From positions 186,001 to 250,000 of the forward strand of contig CP060238.1 of NCBI GenBank assembly GCA_023898765.1: a stretch of 64,000 bases of DNA. Direction: 5' to 3'. The DNA is from Rhodospirillales bacterium. Its GTDB lineage: Bacteria > Pseudomonadota > Alphaproteobacteria > Micavibrionales > Micavibrionaceae. Each line of letters starts with the position of its first letter. The first letter of the stretch is position 1. Shown here piece after piece: positions 17,051-26,459 of this stretch. Position numbers and translations under genes: made by a program. The notes under the pieces are model-generated. The model was not told the DNA's origin, did not search any database, and saw only the letters and a program-made list of their open reading frames with translations.

Positions 17051-17760
17051 TAAGCGCTGGCAGACTCTCCGTGCCGTGTGCAATCCGGCGCGGCCAATTC
17101 CAGAAAAACATCCGTCACCTCTTCCGGCGCCGGCAGGGAAAGCGGGTCCTCCCCGGGATAGGCTGACGCGCGCATGGCTGTGCGCACCGCGCCCGGATCG
17201 ACAAAATTAACCCGTATCTTCGTTTTCACCGTTTCCGCCGCATATGTTTTTGCCAGCATTTCAAGCGCCGCTTTGCTGATGCCATACGCCCCCCAATAAG
17301 CGCGCATGCCATGCGCCGCGCCGGAAGATACAAAAATGGCGCGGCCGGCTTCCGACGCGCGCAAAAGCGGATCGAGCGTGCGGATCAGCCGAAAATTCGC
17401 CGTTACATTCGTATCCATGACCTTTTGAAATTCTTTGGGGTCGGCATCGGCAAGCGGACCCAATGTCCCGAGCATGCCGGCATTTCCGACAAAAATATCC
17501 AGCCCGCCGAAACGCTCCAGCAACGCCGGACCCAGCCGCTCCAGCGCCGCCATATCCAGAAGGTCCTGCGGCATCAATGTCGCCTTGCCGCCCGACGCGC
17601 GAATATCGTCATCCACCTCTTCCAGCCCGCCGACGCTGCGCGCGAGCAAAACCACATGCGCGCCGGCCCCGGCGTAAGCCCGCGCCACCGCCGCGCCAAT
17701 CCCGCGCGACGCCCCTGTTACAAGAGCAATCTTTCCTGACAAGTCAACGGATCCCGGCAT
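17047..17760 (-). CDS. Short-chain dehydrogenase/reductase (SDR)
   Basis: About 237 residues from the ATG at 17760, two bases after the purF stop. Classical SDR motifs are present: the NAD(P)-binding TGASRGIG near the N-terminus, NNAG-equivalent VGNAGML, the catalytic Ser in FVSSGAAHG, and Tyr/Lys in YWGAYGISKAALE. The substrate cannot be read from sequence; the Arg following TGAS favours NADP(H). Homologues downstream of purF occur in other alphaproteobacteria as far as I recall. A longer frame to 17805 would overlap purF and is less likely. Confidence 0.88.
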   Translation of the reverse strand: MPGSVDLSGKIALVTGASRGIGAAVARAYAGAGAHVVLLARSVGGLEEVDDDIRASGGKATLMPQDLLDMAALERLGPALLERFGGLDIFVGNAGMLGTLGPLADADPKEFQKVMDTNVTANFRLIRTLDPLLRASEAGRAIFVSSGAAHGMRAYWGAYGISKAALEMLAKTYAAETVKTKIRVNFVDPGAVRTAMRASAYPGEDPLSLPAPEEVTDVFLELAAPDCTRHGESASAY

Positions 17761-17762
17761 TT

Positions 17763-19217
17763 TTACGCCTGACGCTCCCGCAAAACGGAAACCTTGCGGC
17801 AGCACCCGCCGTTTGAATTTTTATCCGTCAGTTCAACCGGATACTCGCCCGTAAAACAGGCGTCGCAATATTGAGGACATTTCCGATCGCGTCCCTTTTC
17901 TCCCGCAGCGCGATAAAGCCCGTCCACGGAAACATAAGCAAGCGAATCCACCCCGATATGTTTTCCAATTTCCTCGACGCTGTATTTATGCGCCATAAGC
18001 TCTTCCTGCGAGGGCGTATCAATTCCGTAGAAGCAGCTATGGCTGGTCGGCGGAGAAGATATGCGCATATGAACTTCCCGCGCCCCGGCCGCGCGGATCA
18101 TCTCGACAATCTTGCGCGATGTCGTTCCGCGCACAATGGAATCATCCACCAAAACAACGACCTTGTCCTTCAGATACGCTTCATTGGCGCTGTGTTTGAG
18201 CTTGACGCCCAGATGCCGGATCTGGTCCGTGGGCTCGATAAACGTCCGCCCGATATAATGATTTCGGATAATGCCAAGCTCAAACGGCACGCCGCTCGCC
18301 TGCGCATAGCCGATAGCAGCCGGAACGCCGCTGTCGGGAACAGGGACAATGACGTCCGCTTTTTCACAGGGCGCTTCTTTCGCCAGCTCCGCGCCAATAT
18401 TCTTGCGGATTTCATAAACGGATTTTTGATCCATTTTGGAATCGGGCCGGGCAAAATAAATATATTCGAAAATACAAAAACGGTTTCCGGTTTCCTGAAA
18501 AGGACGAAGGCTGCGCAAACCGTCTTTATCAATGACGACCATTTCGCCCGGCTCTATATCCCGCACATATTCCGCCCCGATAATATCCAGCGCGCATGTT
18601 TCAGACGTCAGGATATATCCCCGGCCAAGCCGACCCAGAACCAGGGGCCGTATCCCGTAAGGGTCCCGGACGCCGACCAGCATCTCCTTGGCGCAGGCGA
18701 CAAGCGCGTAGCCTCCCTTGATCCGGTTTACCGCATCGCTTAAACGCTCAACCACACTCATTTTATGTTCCGAAACCGCCATAAGGTGAATAATCACTTC
18801 GGTATCCGTCGTGGAGTGAAACAAGGCTCCCTTTTGCACAAGCTCCTCACGGATGCTGTCCGCATTGGTCAAATTCCCGTTATGCGCAATCGCAAAACCG
18901 CCAAAAGCCAGATCCGCAAAGAGAGGCTGGATATTCCGCACCAGCGTCTCACCCGTTGTGGAATAACGGTTATGCCCGATGGAAAGATATCCCTTGAGCC
19001 GTGCAATGGTTTCTTTTTTACCGAAGGTCTTCCCCACCAGCCCCAGCGCCCGGTGGGCGTAGAAATTTTCCCCGTCAAAAGAAACAATGCCGGAGGCTTC
19101 CTGCCCGCGATGCTGGAGCGCATGCAGGCCAAGGGCCGTCAGCGCCGAAGCCTCCTCATGTCCGTAAATTCCGAAAACGCCGCATTCTTCATTTAGTTTG
19201 TCGTCATCGCACGTCAT
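17763..19217 (-). CDS. purF: Amidophosphoribosyltransferase
   Basis: PurF catalyses the first committed step of purine synthesis (PRPP + glutamine to phosphoribosylamine). Starting at the ATG at 19217 gives an 11-residue propeptide ending NEE before Cys (CGVFGIYGHEEAS), the same length as the Bacillus subtilis enzyme; the frame also permits 19238. The Ntn glutaminase domain is followed by the phosphoribosyltransferase domain with PRPP loop VVLVDDSIVRGTTS. The C-terminal CPQYCDACFTGEYPVEL carries the cysteines of the [4Fe-4S]-containing subfamily. It lies directly after cvpA, as in many proteobacteria. Confidence 0.96.
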   Translation of the reverse strand: MTCDDDKLNEECGVFGIYGHEEASALTALGLHALQHRGQEASGIVSFDGENFYAHRALGLVGKTFGKKETIARLKGYLSIGHNRYSTTGETLVRNIQPLFADLAFGGFAIAHNGNLTNADSIREELVQKGALFHSTTDTEVIIHLMAVSEHKMSVVERLSDAVNRIKGGYALVACAKEMLVGVRDPYGIRPLVLGRLGRGYILTSETCALDIIGAEYVRDIEPGEMVVIDKDGLRSLRPFQETGNRFCIFEYIYFARPDSKMDQKSVYEIRKNIGAELAKEAPCEKADVIVPVPDSGVPAAIGYAQASGVPFELGIIRNHYIGRTFIEPTDQIRHLGVKLKHSANEAYLKDKVVVLVDDSIVRGTTSRKIVEMIRAAGAREVHMRISSPPTSHSCFYGIDTPSQEELMAHKYSVEEIGKHIGVDSLAYVSVDGLYRAAGEKGRDRKCPQYCDACFTGEYPVELTDKNSNGGCCRKVSVLRERQA

Positions 19218-19234
19218 TAAGGACTCTCTTCTAT

Positions 19235-19939
19235 TCATTGTGAAGCAGGCTCTTTAAACAGCTCATCCATTTTGCTGCGCTGGCCTTCCTGATAACCCGT
19301 TTCTTTTTTCTGCTCGCCCGCCGGCTTTTTATCTTCCGTTTCTTTCTTATCTTCTGCCGTCTGCAGAAGATCCTGCTCCAGCAGTTTCTTTTTAATTTTA
19401 TCCTGCGCGTTGACCTCAAGCCCTCCGGACTGCGGCAGAAAACCAGCCATAAAATCCGCCGTTTTTTCAATGAAGAAATGCGTTTTGCTGCCCGCAAAAA
19501 TTTCGGTCTTTGTCCCTTCGTCCATCAAAAGGTGAAACGGCAAATACAAAAGCCCGAGCAAAACCACCGCCCGGGCAATCCCAAACACAATACCCAGCGT
19601 CCGGTCGATCGGGCCAAGCCCCATCGCCTTGACCGCTCCGGCGGTAAAATGGCTGATAACCGACAAAATAATGACAACAATAACAAAGATAGTGCCATAA
19701 GCCGAAACGTCCGCGGCAATCTCCATCGGCACGATATCGAACAGCTTCTCCTGCGACTGGCTGTCAGGAGACGTCAGCCATTCCCGAAAAAGGGGCGCAA
19801 GAAGCGGCCCGGCGAAATAAGCGCCAACCAGACCTCCAACGACGCCGGCAACCGTCAAAACCTCACGGATAAACCCGCGCAGGAAGGAAATCAGCGCAGA
19901 TAATATGGCAACAGCCGCAACGGCGATATCAACAATCAT
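19235..19939 (-). CDS. cvpA: CvpA family membrane protein
   Basis: About 234 residues from the ATG at 19939. Four N-terminal membrane segments with the family pattern (MIVDIAVAAVAILSALISFLRGFIREVLTVAGVVGG), then a charged Lys/Glu/Gln-rich cytosolic tail of about 70 residues. CvpA is needed for colicin V production in E. coli and affects envelope homeostasis; the mechanism is unclear. It is immediately upstream of purF, the conserved arrangement. The upstream part of the open frame (to 20029) codes no family sequence. Confidence 0.9.
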   Translation of the reverse strand: MIVDIAVAAVAILSALISFLRGFIREVLTVAGVVGGLVGAYFAGPLLAPLFREWLTSPDSQSQEKLFDIVPMEIAADVSAYGTIFVIVVIILSVISHFTAGAVKAMGLGPIDRTLGIVFGIARAVVLLGLLYLPFHLLMDEGTKTEIFAGSKTHFFIEKTADFMAGFLPQSGGLEVNAQDKIKKKLLEQDLLQTAEDKKETEDKKPAGEQKKETGYQEGQRSKMDELFKEPASQ

Positions 19940-20092
19940 GTGTGAGTGATAAGGAAAAGCCCCTGAAATTGCAAGAAACAATGATGATAGAAACCACAGA
20001 TATGTCTCAAAAGCGGGAAGATTTCGCAAAGACCACCGGGCAGCCCCTGAAACGGCTTAAAAGGGGTCCTCCTTCATTTTCACCCTTGCGTT

Positions 20093-21031
20093 TTACAGGC
20101 GAGTTATATAGTTTTCCGCTCTAATTGGTTCATTCATTGGGGTGTGGCCAAGCGGTAAGGCACCGGTTTTTGGTATCGGCATTCGCAGGTTCGAATCCTG
20201 CCACCCCAGCCATTCATGACAATTCGTTAAATTCAGCATGCGATCGAACGGTTTTTTCAAGGAAAACCGCAGATTTTCGCCGTCCATTTGCAGGTTCGCA
20301 AATACGAAATTGATGAGCTGGCGTTTTTGGGCCACGGTCGAACCTGCGAAAAGATCATGGGATTCCGCGGCCAGGTTAAGCATGGAAAGGAAAGCGTCCT
20401 TAAAGGCGTCATCGGCGGCGCGCGCGCCTTTCATATTGGTTTCAAGGCTGATCTGCTGTTCGCGTATCTGGGCTTTCTTGGCTTCAAAAGCCTTGCGCTC
20501 CAGCCCACCATCCAAAAGCAAATCCATAAGCTTGTAGAGGCGCGTTTGGCACAGATTATATTCCTTCTGCCATTCGGCCAGCTGGCGTTTGATGAAAGCG
20601 CGCTCGGATTGTTCCGTGCCCTGCAAATGGGCGCGCAGACTTTCCATGGCCTCGCGCGGCACAGCAAGCTGGCGAAACACGTCTTCGACCTGTTCCAGCA
20701 TTTTTTCCTCGCGCACCCACATGATTTTCTGCGGGTTATCAGGTTTCCAGCAGCGAAGGTATGTCCACTCCGCCGTCTTTCCGCTTTTGTAAACGCGCTT
20801 TTTGGTATCGGCCGTCACAACCCGGCCCGTTGCCGCGCAGGTCAAAAGCCCGCGGAAAATAAATTCCTTACCGCCATATTTGAACTGCTTTTTATGCCAG
20901 CCTGGCGGCAAGCCGTGCCGCCCAAACCCGTATCCGCTTGAACGCCAGAAAGAACCTAGATTTTTTGACGCGGGCTTAAAAATCTTCATTTCAGCGAAAA
21001 GAAAGGCTTGATTTTTATGGCTTTTCTCCAT
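20093..21031 (-). pseudogene. Large serine recombinase, C-terminal remnant
   Basis: The reading frame encodes the end of the recombinase domain and the zinc-ribbon region of a large serine recombinase (FIFRGLLTCAATGRVV..., YLRCWKPDN, MWVREEKMLEQVEDVFRQL). A long coiled-coil follows (about residues 125-230). The N-terminal resolvase domain with the catalytic Ser is missing, so it cannot be active. The last 40 or so codons (from WLGWQDSNLRMPIPKTG) are merely the antisense of tRNA-Gln; true protein homology ends near 20220. It is a remnant of an integrated element between tRNA-Gln and tRNA-Glu. Its 5' end overlaps the tRNA-Glu promoter. Confidence 0.8.
20138..20212 (+). tRNA. tRNA-Gln (TTG)
   Basis: A 75-base cloverleaf with acceptor stem TGGGGTG/CACCCCA, encoded CCA end (20210-20212), anticodon stem CCGGT/ATCGG with loop TTTTGGT (anticodon TTG), and T-arm GCAGGTTCGAATCCTGC. 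An upstream TATATAG near 20105 may be part of its promoter. A recombinase remnant lies immediately downstream on the other strand, so this tRNA is the likely former attachment site. Confidence 0.97.
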
Positions 21032-21037
21032 TATAAA
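21008..21037 (+). promoter_or_regulatory. tRNA-Glu promoter
   Basis: TTGATT (21008-21013) and TATAAA (21032-21037) are separated by 18 bases, and the tRNA begins 30 bases after the -10 box. Confidence 0.55.
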
Positions 21038-21066
21038 GCACCCAGTCTATTCAGATTTTCTAGTGC

Positions 21067-21142
21067 GTCCCGTTCGTCTAGAGGCCTAGGACACCGCCCT
21101 TTCACGGCGGCAACACGGGTTCGAATCCCGTACGGGACGCCA
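21067..21142 (+). tRNA. tRNA-Glu (TTC)
   Basis: A 76-base cloverleaf with acceptor stem GTCCCGT/ACGGGAC, discriminator G, encoded CCA (21140-21142), anticodon arm CCGCC-CTTTCAC-GGCGG (anticodon TTC) and T-arm ACGGGTTCGAATCCCGT. Confidence 0.97.
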
Positions 21143-21449
21143 GTTTTCCTTCCGATAAAATCTTATAACTTCCAAAAACTCTAGAAATAGCAAGGGTTTT
21201 AGGCTATGTTTAGTCTATTGCCTTCCTATGTTGCCCTATAATTTCTATCGAATTTGGGGGTATAGGAAGGGGTATAAATGCTAGAGGAAAAACTTAGTCC
21301 TTCCTGCCGCTTTTTCTTGATAATGGCGTGTAATTGTTCCTGATATTCTGAAACAGGGACAATGCAAAGTTTTTGCGTTTGTACGAACGCACTGAATTTA
21401 ACGCATAAAATGAGATTTTCAGGGTATAAGCCAATACCCCCGTAACAGG
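21143..21449. other. Gene-free stretch after tRNA-Glu with GGGGTATA repeats
   Basis: I see no convincing gene here. Two direct GGGGTATA copies (21257-21264 and 21269-21276) lie about 120 bases after the tRNA-Glu 3' end, a place and style reminiscent of integrase arm sites. It may be residue of a second integration event. No integrase gene remains. Confidence 0.35.
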
Positions 21450-23279
21450 CTATTCCACCGTGACGGATTTGGCGAGGTTTCTGGGCTGGTCGACATCCGT
21501 GCCTTTGATATAGGCCACATGATAGGCCAGAAGCTGCACGGGAATGGCATAAAGAATCGGCGCGACAAAGGGATGCACCTCGCCAAGCGTCACGCTCCAC
21601 TTGACCTGGCCATCCATTCTCCGGCAGCCCTTTTCATCCGAAAACAGCAAAACCTGCCCGCCGCGCGCGACCGTTTCCTGAATATTCGAGGCCGTTTTTT
21701 CAAAAAGAACATCCCTGCCCGGCGCAACCGCCACAATCGGCACATTCGTATCAATCAGCGCGATCGGGCCGTGCTTCATCTCCCCGGCCGCATAGCCTTC
21801 GGCGTGAATATAGGAAATCTCCTTAAGCTTCAACGCCCCTTCCAGCGCGATCGGAAAAAGATTTCCGCGGCCCAGATATAAAACATCGCGCACCTTGAAA
21901 ATCTCTCTGGCGATTTTTTCAATTTCCCCGTCATGGCACAAAACATCGGCCACCAGCTTCGGCAAATGACGCAGCGCCTGCGCATAGCCCCCGCGCTCTT
22001 CCTCCGGAACAGTCTCCCGCCGGAAAGAAAGGGCCAGCGCCAGACAGGCCAGCGTCGTCAGCTGCGTGGTAAAAGCCTTGGTCGAAGCCACGCCGATTTC
22101 CGGCCCCGCCAGCGTGTGCAACACAAAGTCCGATTCACGCTCGATCGTACTTTCGATCGTGTTCACAATCGAGAGGATTTTTTGCCCCTCCCGTTTGCAA
22201 TATCGAAGCGCCTCCAGCGTATCCAGCGTTTCGCCGGACTGGGAAACAAAAAGGCAAACGCCCTCGCGCGGCAGCGGCGCTTCGCGGTAACGAAACTCCG
22301 AAGCCACATCAATCTCGCAGGGAATGCGCGCCACCTGTTCGAACCAGTATTTGGCAACCATGCAGGCGTAAAACGCGGTCCCGCAGGCGATCAATGTCAG
22401 GCGCGGCGCCCGGTCCAGCGCGGCCAAAAGGTCGGCAGGCAGGGAAATCTCCCCTGTCGCCGGATTAATGAAAGAGTTCAGCGTATCCCCGATCACGCTG
22501 GGCTGCTCGTAGATTTCCTTGAGCATGAAATGGGCGTATTCCCCCTTGCCCGTGGTTGCGCCGGATTGCGCCGTGGTGCGAACGGGCCGCTCGACATTGT
22601 CATTTTCAGCCGTATAAATCCGCACGCCCTCGCGGGTCACGCGGACACGGTCCCCGTCTTCCAGAAAGGTAATATTCTTGGTCATGGGCGCCAGGGCGTA
22701 TGAATCGGACGCCAGAAACATCTCCCCGTTTCCATACCCGATCGCCAGCGGCGTGCCCTGCCGCGCGCCGACCATCAAATTTTCCTCCCCGGCAAAAATA
22801 AGTGCCAGGGCGTACGCGCCCTCCAGCCGGTCCAGCGCCGCATTCGCGGCCTCTTGCGGAGCCATGCCCTGTTTCAGGTAGTGCGTGACCAGATGCGCAA
22901 TCACTTCCGTATCCGTATCGGTTTCAAAGCGGCATTGAAGGGATTTCAGTTCTTCCTTCAACTCCGCGTAATTCTCGATAATGCCGTTATGCACGACAGC
23001 CACTTTATCCGTGGCGTGCGGATGCGCATTATTTTCCGTCGGCCCGCCATGCGTGGCCCATCTGGTGTGGCCGATGCCGATACGTCCGGCCAGCGGCTCT
23101 TCCTTCAACCGCTTTTCAAGATGGACCAGTTTCCCTTCGGCGCGGCGGCGTGTGATTTTCCCGTCCTTCAGCGTGGCAATCCCGGCGCTGTCATAGCCGC
23201 GATATTCCAGCCGCTTGAGCCCTTCCAGGATTTGAGGCGCCGCCTCTTCTTTTCCCAAAACGCCGATAATCCCGCACAT
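21450..23279 (-). CDS. glmS: Glutamine--fructose-6-phosphate aminotransferase
   Basis: A 609-residue GlmS, full family length. Cys2 of MCGIIGVLG is the glutaminase nucleophile. The C-terminal part has two SIS domains: CGTAFYACMVAKYWFEQ and SQSGETLDTLEALRY in the first, GRGNLFPIALEGALKLKEISYIHAEGYAAGEMKHGP in the second. It ends in the conserved DQPRNLAKSVTVE. It makes glucosamine-6-phosphate for peptidoglycan and lipopolysaccharide. Start codon and glmU stop codon overlap (TAATG), so glmU-glmS is one translationally coupled operon. No glmS ribozyme-like structure is seen. Confidence 0.97.
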   Translation of the reverse strand: MCGIIGVLGKEEAAPQILEGLKRLEYRGYDSAGIATLKDGKITRRRAEGKLVHLEKRLKEEPLAGRIGIGHTRWATHGGPTENNAHPHATDKVAVVHNGIIENYAELKEELKSLQCRFETDTDTEVIAHLVTHYLKQGMAPQEAANAALDRLEGAYALALIFAGEENLMVGARQGTPLAIGYGNGEMFLASDSYALAPMTKNITFLEDGDRVRVTREGVRIYTAENDNVERPVRTTAQSGATTGKGEYAHFMLKEIYEQPSVIGDTLNSFINPATGEISLPADLLAALDRAPRLTLIACGTAFYACMVAKYWFEQVARIPCEIDVASEFRYREAPLPREGVCLFVSQSGETLDTLEALRYCKREGQKILSIVNTIESTIERESDFVLHTLAGPEIGVASTKAFTTQLTTLACLALALSFRRETVPEEERGGYAQALRHLPKLVADVLCHDGEIEKIAREIFKVRDVLYLGRGNLFPIALEGALKLKEISYIHAEGYAAGEMKHGPIALIDTNVPIVAVAPGRDVLFEKTASNIQETVARGGQVLLFSDEKGCRRMDGQVKWSVTLGEVHPFVAPILYAIPVQLLAYHVAYIKGTDVDQPRNLAKSVTVE

Positions 23280-24595
23280 TATTTTTTCGCCTTCCTGTTT
23301 CGATACGCACTCGCCCAGCCGTCACGCACGATTGCCCGGCTGCGTGCCAGAGACAGGGCATTGGCCGGAACGTCTTCCGTGATGGCCGACCCGGCGGCGA
23401 TATAAGCCCCGTCCTCAATCGACAGCGGCGCGACCAGAGTCGCATTAGACCCGACAAAGACGCCTTCCCCGATTTTTGTCTTGTGTTTATCGAACCCGTC
23501 ATAATTGCAGGTAATGGTGCCCGCCCCGATATTGGACCCCGCCCCCACCGATGCGTCCCCGATATAAGACAGATGATTGGCCTTGGCGCCTTTTCCCAAA
23601 GAGGTGTTCTTCACTTCGACAAAATTTCCTATTTTTGAATCTTCCCCCAGAACCGTGCCGGGACGAAGGCGGGCAAACGGCCCGATCTGCGCATTTTTTC
23701 CGACTTTCACCCCTTCCAGATGGCAAAAAGGATGAATAACAGCCCCGTCGCCAACGTCAACGCCCGCGCCAAAAACAACGTTCTGGCCGATCGTCACGTC
23801 CTTGCCGAGCTTCGTATCCCAGTTAAAGTAAACCGTATGCGGATCCTTCAGCGCGGCCCCTTCCTCCATCGCTTTTTCCCGCAGCATATTCTGTAGCTGA
23901 TGTTCGTGCGCGGCCAGCTCGGAGCGCGTATTCACCCCCCAGCCCACCACGAATCCGGCATTGACGACACGGGTTTTGACGCCCTCGCGCGCGGCCACCT
24001 TCGGCAAGTCGGTGAGGTAATATTCTTTTTGCGCATTATCGTTGCCGATCCGGTCTATCCAGCCGGCCAGACGGTCCGCAGGCACGCAATAATTTCCCGC
24101 ATTACAAAGGGAAATTTCCTTTTCCGCAGGCCCGGCGTCTTTGTCCTCGATAATGCTTTCCAGCATGCCGTCCCTGTCCACGACCATCCGGCCCAGCCCC
24201 TTGGAAACAAAAGGCTCCACTGCCATCACGGACACGCCTTCTTCCGCAAGCATGGCCCGCAGCGCGTCCGTTTTTACAAAAGGCTCGTCCCCCATCAGGA
24301 TCAAGACCTTCCCGTCAAACCCTTCCAGCAACGGCAGGGCCGGTTTGACCGCATCCCCCGTGCCGTTTTGCGTATCCTGAATAACGACCGGATACGGTTT
24401 GACCGCCTGCGCCAGAGACTCCATGTCCGGCCCCGCCACAATAATGATTTTTTGGGGCGCCAGTTCTTCCACCGTTTCAAGAAGCCACGAAATCATGGGC
24501 CGGCCGGCCAGTTCGTGCATGACCTTTGGCAAAGAAGACTTCATCCGCGTGCCTTTGCCCGCAGCGAGAATGACAACGGCAAGTTTTTGAGCCAT
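23279..24595 (-). CDS. glmU: Bifunctional GlmU (uridylyltransferase / acetyltransferase)
   Basis: About 438 residues from the ATG at 24595; an ATG at 24613 with AGAAG 7 bases upstream is a real alternative. The N-terminal nucleotidyltransferase domain begins VILAAGKGTRMKSSLPKVMH and has GDEPF for metal and UTP. The C-terminal left-handed beta helix shows hexapeptide repeats (IGPFARLRPGTVLGEDSKIGNFVEVKN) with the acetyltransferase signature HLSYIGDASVGAGSNIGAG. It makes UDP-GlcNAc for cell wall and lipopolysaccharide. It is the first gene of the glmU-glmS operon, so two of the three steps of the pathway are together. Confidence 0.95.
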   Translation of the reverse strand: MAQKLAVVILAAGKGTRMKSSLPKVMHELAGRPMISWLLETVEELAPQKIIIVAGPDMESLAQAVKPYPVVIQDTQNGTGDAVKPALPLLEGFDGKVLILMGDEPFVKTDALRAMLAEEGVSVMAVEPFVSKGLGRMVVDRDGMLESIIEDKDAGPAEKEISLCNAGNYCVPADRLAGWIDRIGNDNAQKEYYLTDLPKVAAREGVKTRVVNAGFVVGWGVNTRSELAAHEHQLQNMLREKAMEEGAALKDPHTVYFNWDTKLGKDVTIGQNVVFGAGVDVGDGAVIHPFCHLEGVKVGKNAQIGPFARLRPGTVLGEDSKIGNFVEVKNTSLGKGAKANHLSYIGDASVGAGSNIGAGTITCNYDGFDKHKTKIGEGVFVGSNATLVAPLSIEDGAYIAAGSAITEDVPANALSLARSRAIVRDGWASAYRNRKAKK

Positions 24596-24679
24596 ATCCT
24601 GTTTCGAGTCCATCCCTATACTTCTAAAGGAATGGCTAAAATGCACAAGTCACAGAGTTTTACGCGGTGTTACAATATC

Positions 24680-25591
24680 TTAACGCTCCAGCTTCAGGCT
24701 TTTGTTCCCGTTTTGATAGGCCGTCATATGCATGAAAAGGGTGCCGTATTCCGTTTTTACCCGCACCTTCACAGGAACGGCAGGGCCCTTTTCCTCCATA
24801 TTCGCGATCCAGACCGTCGGCATCGTGCCTTTTTTACGGCCCTGTTCCTGAATGGAAAGCCAGCCACGGGGCTTTTTATGCCACGCTCCGCCCATCGGCT
24901 CGATTTCCGCCGTACATTCGACCGCAGGCCCGGCATAGACATTGTAGCGCGTCGCCTCCAGCGTCACGCGCCGGATTTCTTTAAACATCAGGCGGTAGCG
25001 CCGCTTTCCGTCAAAAATTTCATCCGCCCCCTCGCATTTCCCGCCTTTCGGCAACCGGTCCAGAACTGTCAGTGTCGCCGCGAGGACATCCGTCGTATTT
25101 TTTGTCAACACCGGATCGACCTCCTTGGGCGAGCCGTCATTCTGGGCGTCGTCATCCTCCAGCCTGTATTCCTGAAAAGATCCGTCCTTCCCGTATTTAT
25201 ACTCCTTGATGTCTTTTTCCCCCCGGAAGACGGCAACGGATTTATGACGCTGCGGACGAATTTTTTCCGGATTGGAAAACCGCCAGCCCTCACTTTCGAA
25301 AGACCCTTTCCACGGGACGAGTTTGTCTAAAAGGCCGCGTGTGCGTGCGCCAAACACCATCCGGTAGCGCCCTTCCCGGGTATAATCAATCTCCAGACCG
25401 GCCTCCACCACATGAAAGCCGCCGCTATACACATCATATTCCATATGCTGAAAATTTTTATATAAAGGTGCGCCGGAGGTAACGGGAGAAAAGAGCAGAA
25501 AACTCCCGCTAAAAATAATGCCCCACAAGACAAATGCCCTGCCCGCCCAGACCTTCCTTGAAGGTTTTAACGCCTGCGGCACTTTCATCAT
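24680..25591 (-). CDS. DUF3108 domain protein, exported
   Basis: A 303-residue protein with an N-terminal membrane or signal segment (about residues 20-40) and the DUF3108 beta-rich domain. Recognisable pieces are MEYDVYSGGFHVVEAGLEIDY, the middle PVLTKNTTDVLAATLTVLDRL and the C-terminal tail ending in an amphipathic strand. The function of the family is unknown; it is periplasmic or outer-membrane associated. Its first 83 bases overlap the end of the FemAB-like gene. A TTG near 25525, just before the hydrophobic segment, would reduce the overlap and is a plausible alternative start. Confidence 0.8.
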   Translation of the reverse strand: MMKVPQALKPSRKVWAGRAFVLWGIIFSGSFLLFSPVTSGAPLYKNFQHMEYDVYSGGFHVVEAGLEIDYTREGRYRMVFGARTRGLLDKLVPWKGSFESEGWRFSNPEKIRPQRHKSVAVFRGEKDIKEYKYGKDGSFQEYRLEDDDAQNDGSPKEVDPVLTKNTTDVLAATLTVLDRLPKGGKCEGADEIFDGKRRYRLMFKEIRRVTLEATRYNVYAGPAVECTAEIEPMGGAWHKKPRGWLSIQEQGRKKGTMPTVWIANMEEKGPAVPVKVRVKTEYGTLFMHMTAYQNGNKSLKLER

Positions 25592-26459
25592 TCACGCCTC
25601 CGAGATCCACTTCACAAATGCCCTTTTCCCTGAGCCTGGCAGTGCCATCCCAAAGAAGCAGATGGTGCGCGGCCTTCCGGCGCCCTTCTTCACTGGACCA
25701 GCCGACCTGATATGTCGCGCTGCGCCCGTGGGAAATAAACAAAACGCACGCAACAGGCCGCCCGTCCAGAAGGGCCCTTCCAATCAACATATTGCCCTTT
25801 GATGACAAAAATTTGGCAAGATAATCCAGAAATTGGGGCGAAGGCCCGTCATAGCCGCGTATCTTTTTATCCAGCGCGTAGGTTTTTAACAGCCATGGAA
25901 AAAACATCCCGCGTTCATCCCACTCAATCTCAAGGCCGCTTCGCTCCGATTTGTTCAGCTTGTTTCGCCAGTTGCTTTTCAGCGCAGCCCGGCGCGCCTC
26001 TTCCTCCGGCCCCAGATCCATCCAGATGGTCTGATAGCCTTCGCGTCCCTCCATCCGGCGAAGGCCCGTGCTTTCAAGCATTTTCCGGGCGGTCATGCCG
26101 TCTTCAATTTCCGGCAATACCCGGCGTTTCCGGCCAAAACGGGGCGGAAACCGGCGATTAAATTCATCAAAAAACATCCTGATATGCGCTGCGCCGCCAA
26201 AGCCTTCAAACCACAAAGGCCCCCGGTCCAAAATCACGGTATGAAGAGCATCCCACAAGATTCCGGTCTCCAAAATCTGGACAAGCCCCGCCTCTTTCCC
26301 GTTTATCTGAATCAGGCCGAAACGGGCTTTTTGCTTCTGAAGCGCACAAACGGCGCGCGCATAATCGTAACTTTGCAAAAAAGTCGAGCGGGGCAAAACA
26401 GCAAAGCGCCGGTCCCATTCCTCAGGCGACAAACCGTTCCAGACAATCGTGCAGCTCAT
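25509..26459 (-). CDS. FemAB-like GNAT acyltransferase
   Basis: A 316-residue protein with the double-GNAT FemAB/Acetyltransf_6 pattern: N-terminal TFLQSYDYARAVCALQ, the LKSNWRNKLNKSERSGLEIE block about residue 160, and the C-terminal ATYQVGWSSEEGRRKAAHHLLLWD with DLGGVN. Relatives use aminoacyl-tRNA or acyl-CoA to modify peptidoglycan or polysaccharide precursors. The substrate here is unknown. It overlaps the upstream PH-domain gene by ATGA and the downstream DUF3108 gene by 83 bases. Confidence 0.82.
   Translation of the reverse strand: MSCTIVWNGLSPEEWDRRFAVLPRSTFLQSYDYARAVCALQKQKARFGLIQINGKEAGLVQILETGILWDALHTVILDRGPLWFEGFGGAAHIRMFFDEFNRRFPPRFGRKRRVLPEIEDGMTARKMLESTGLRRMEGREGYQTIWMDLGPEEEARRAALKSNWRNKLNKSERSGLEIEWDERGMFFPWLLKTYALDKKIRGYDGPSPQFLDYLAKFLSSKGNMLIGRALLDGRPVACVLFISHGRSATYQVGWSSEEGRRKAAHHLLLWDGTARLREKGICEVDLGGVNDESAAGVKTFKEGLGGQGICLVGHYF

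Noticed and set aside
20093..20220. C-terminal 40 residues of the recombinase frame (WQDSNLRMPIPKTG...)
   Set aside because: This is the antisense reading of tRNA-Gln, a well-known annotation artefact, not protein sequence under selection.
21226..21600. Minus-strand open frame of 124 codons across the end of glmS
   Set aside because: It lies out of frame with glmS over half its length and has no recognisable product.
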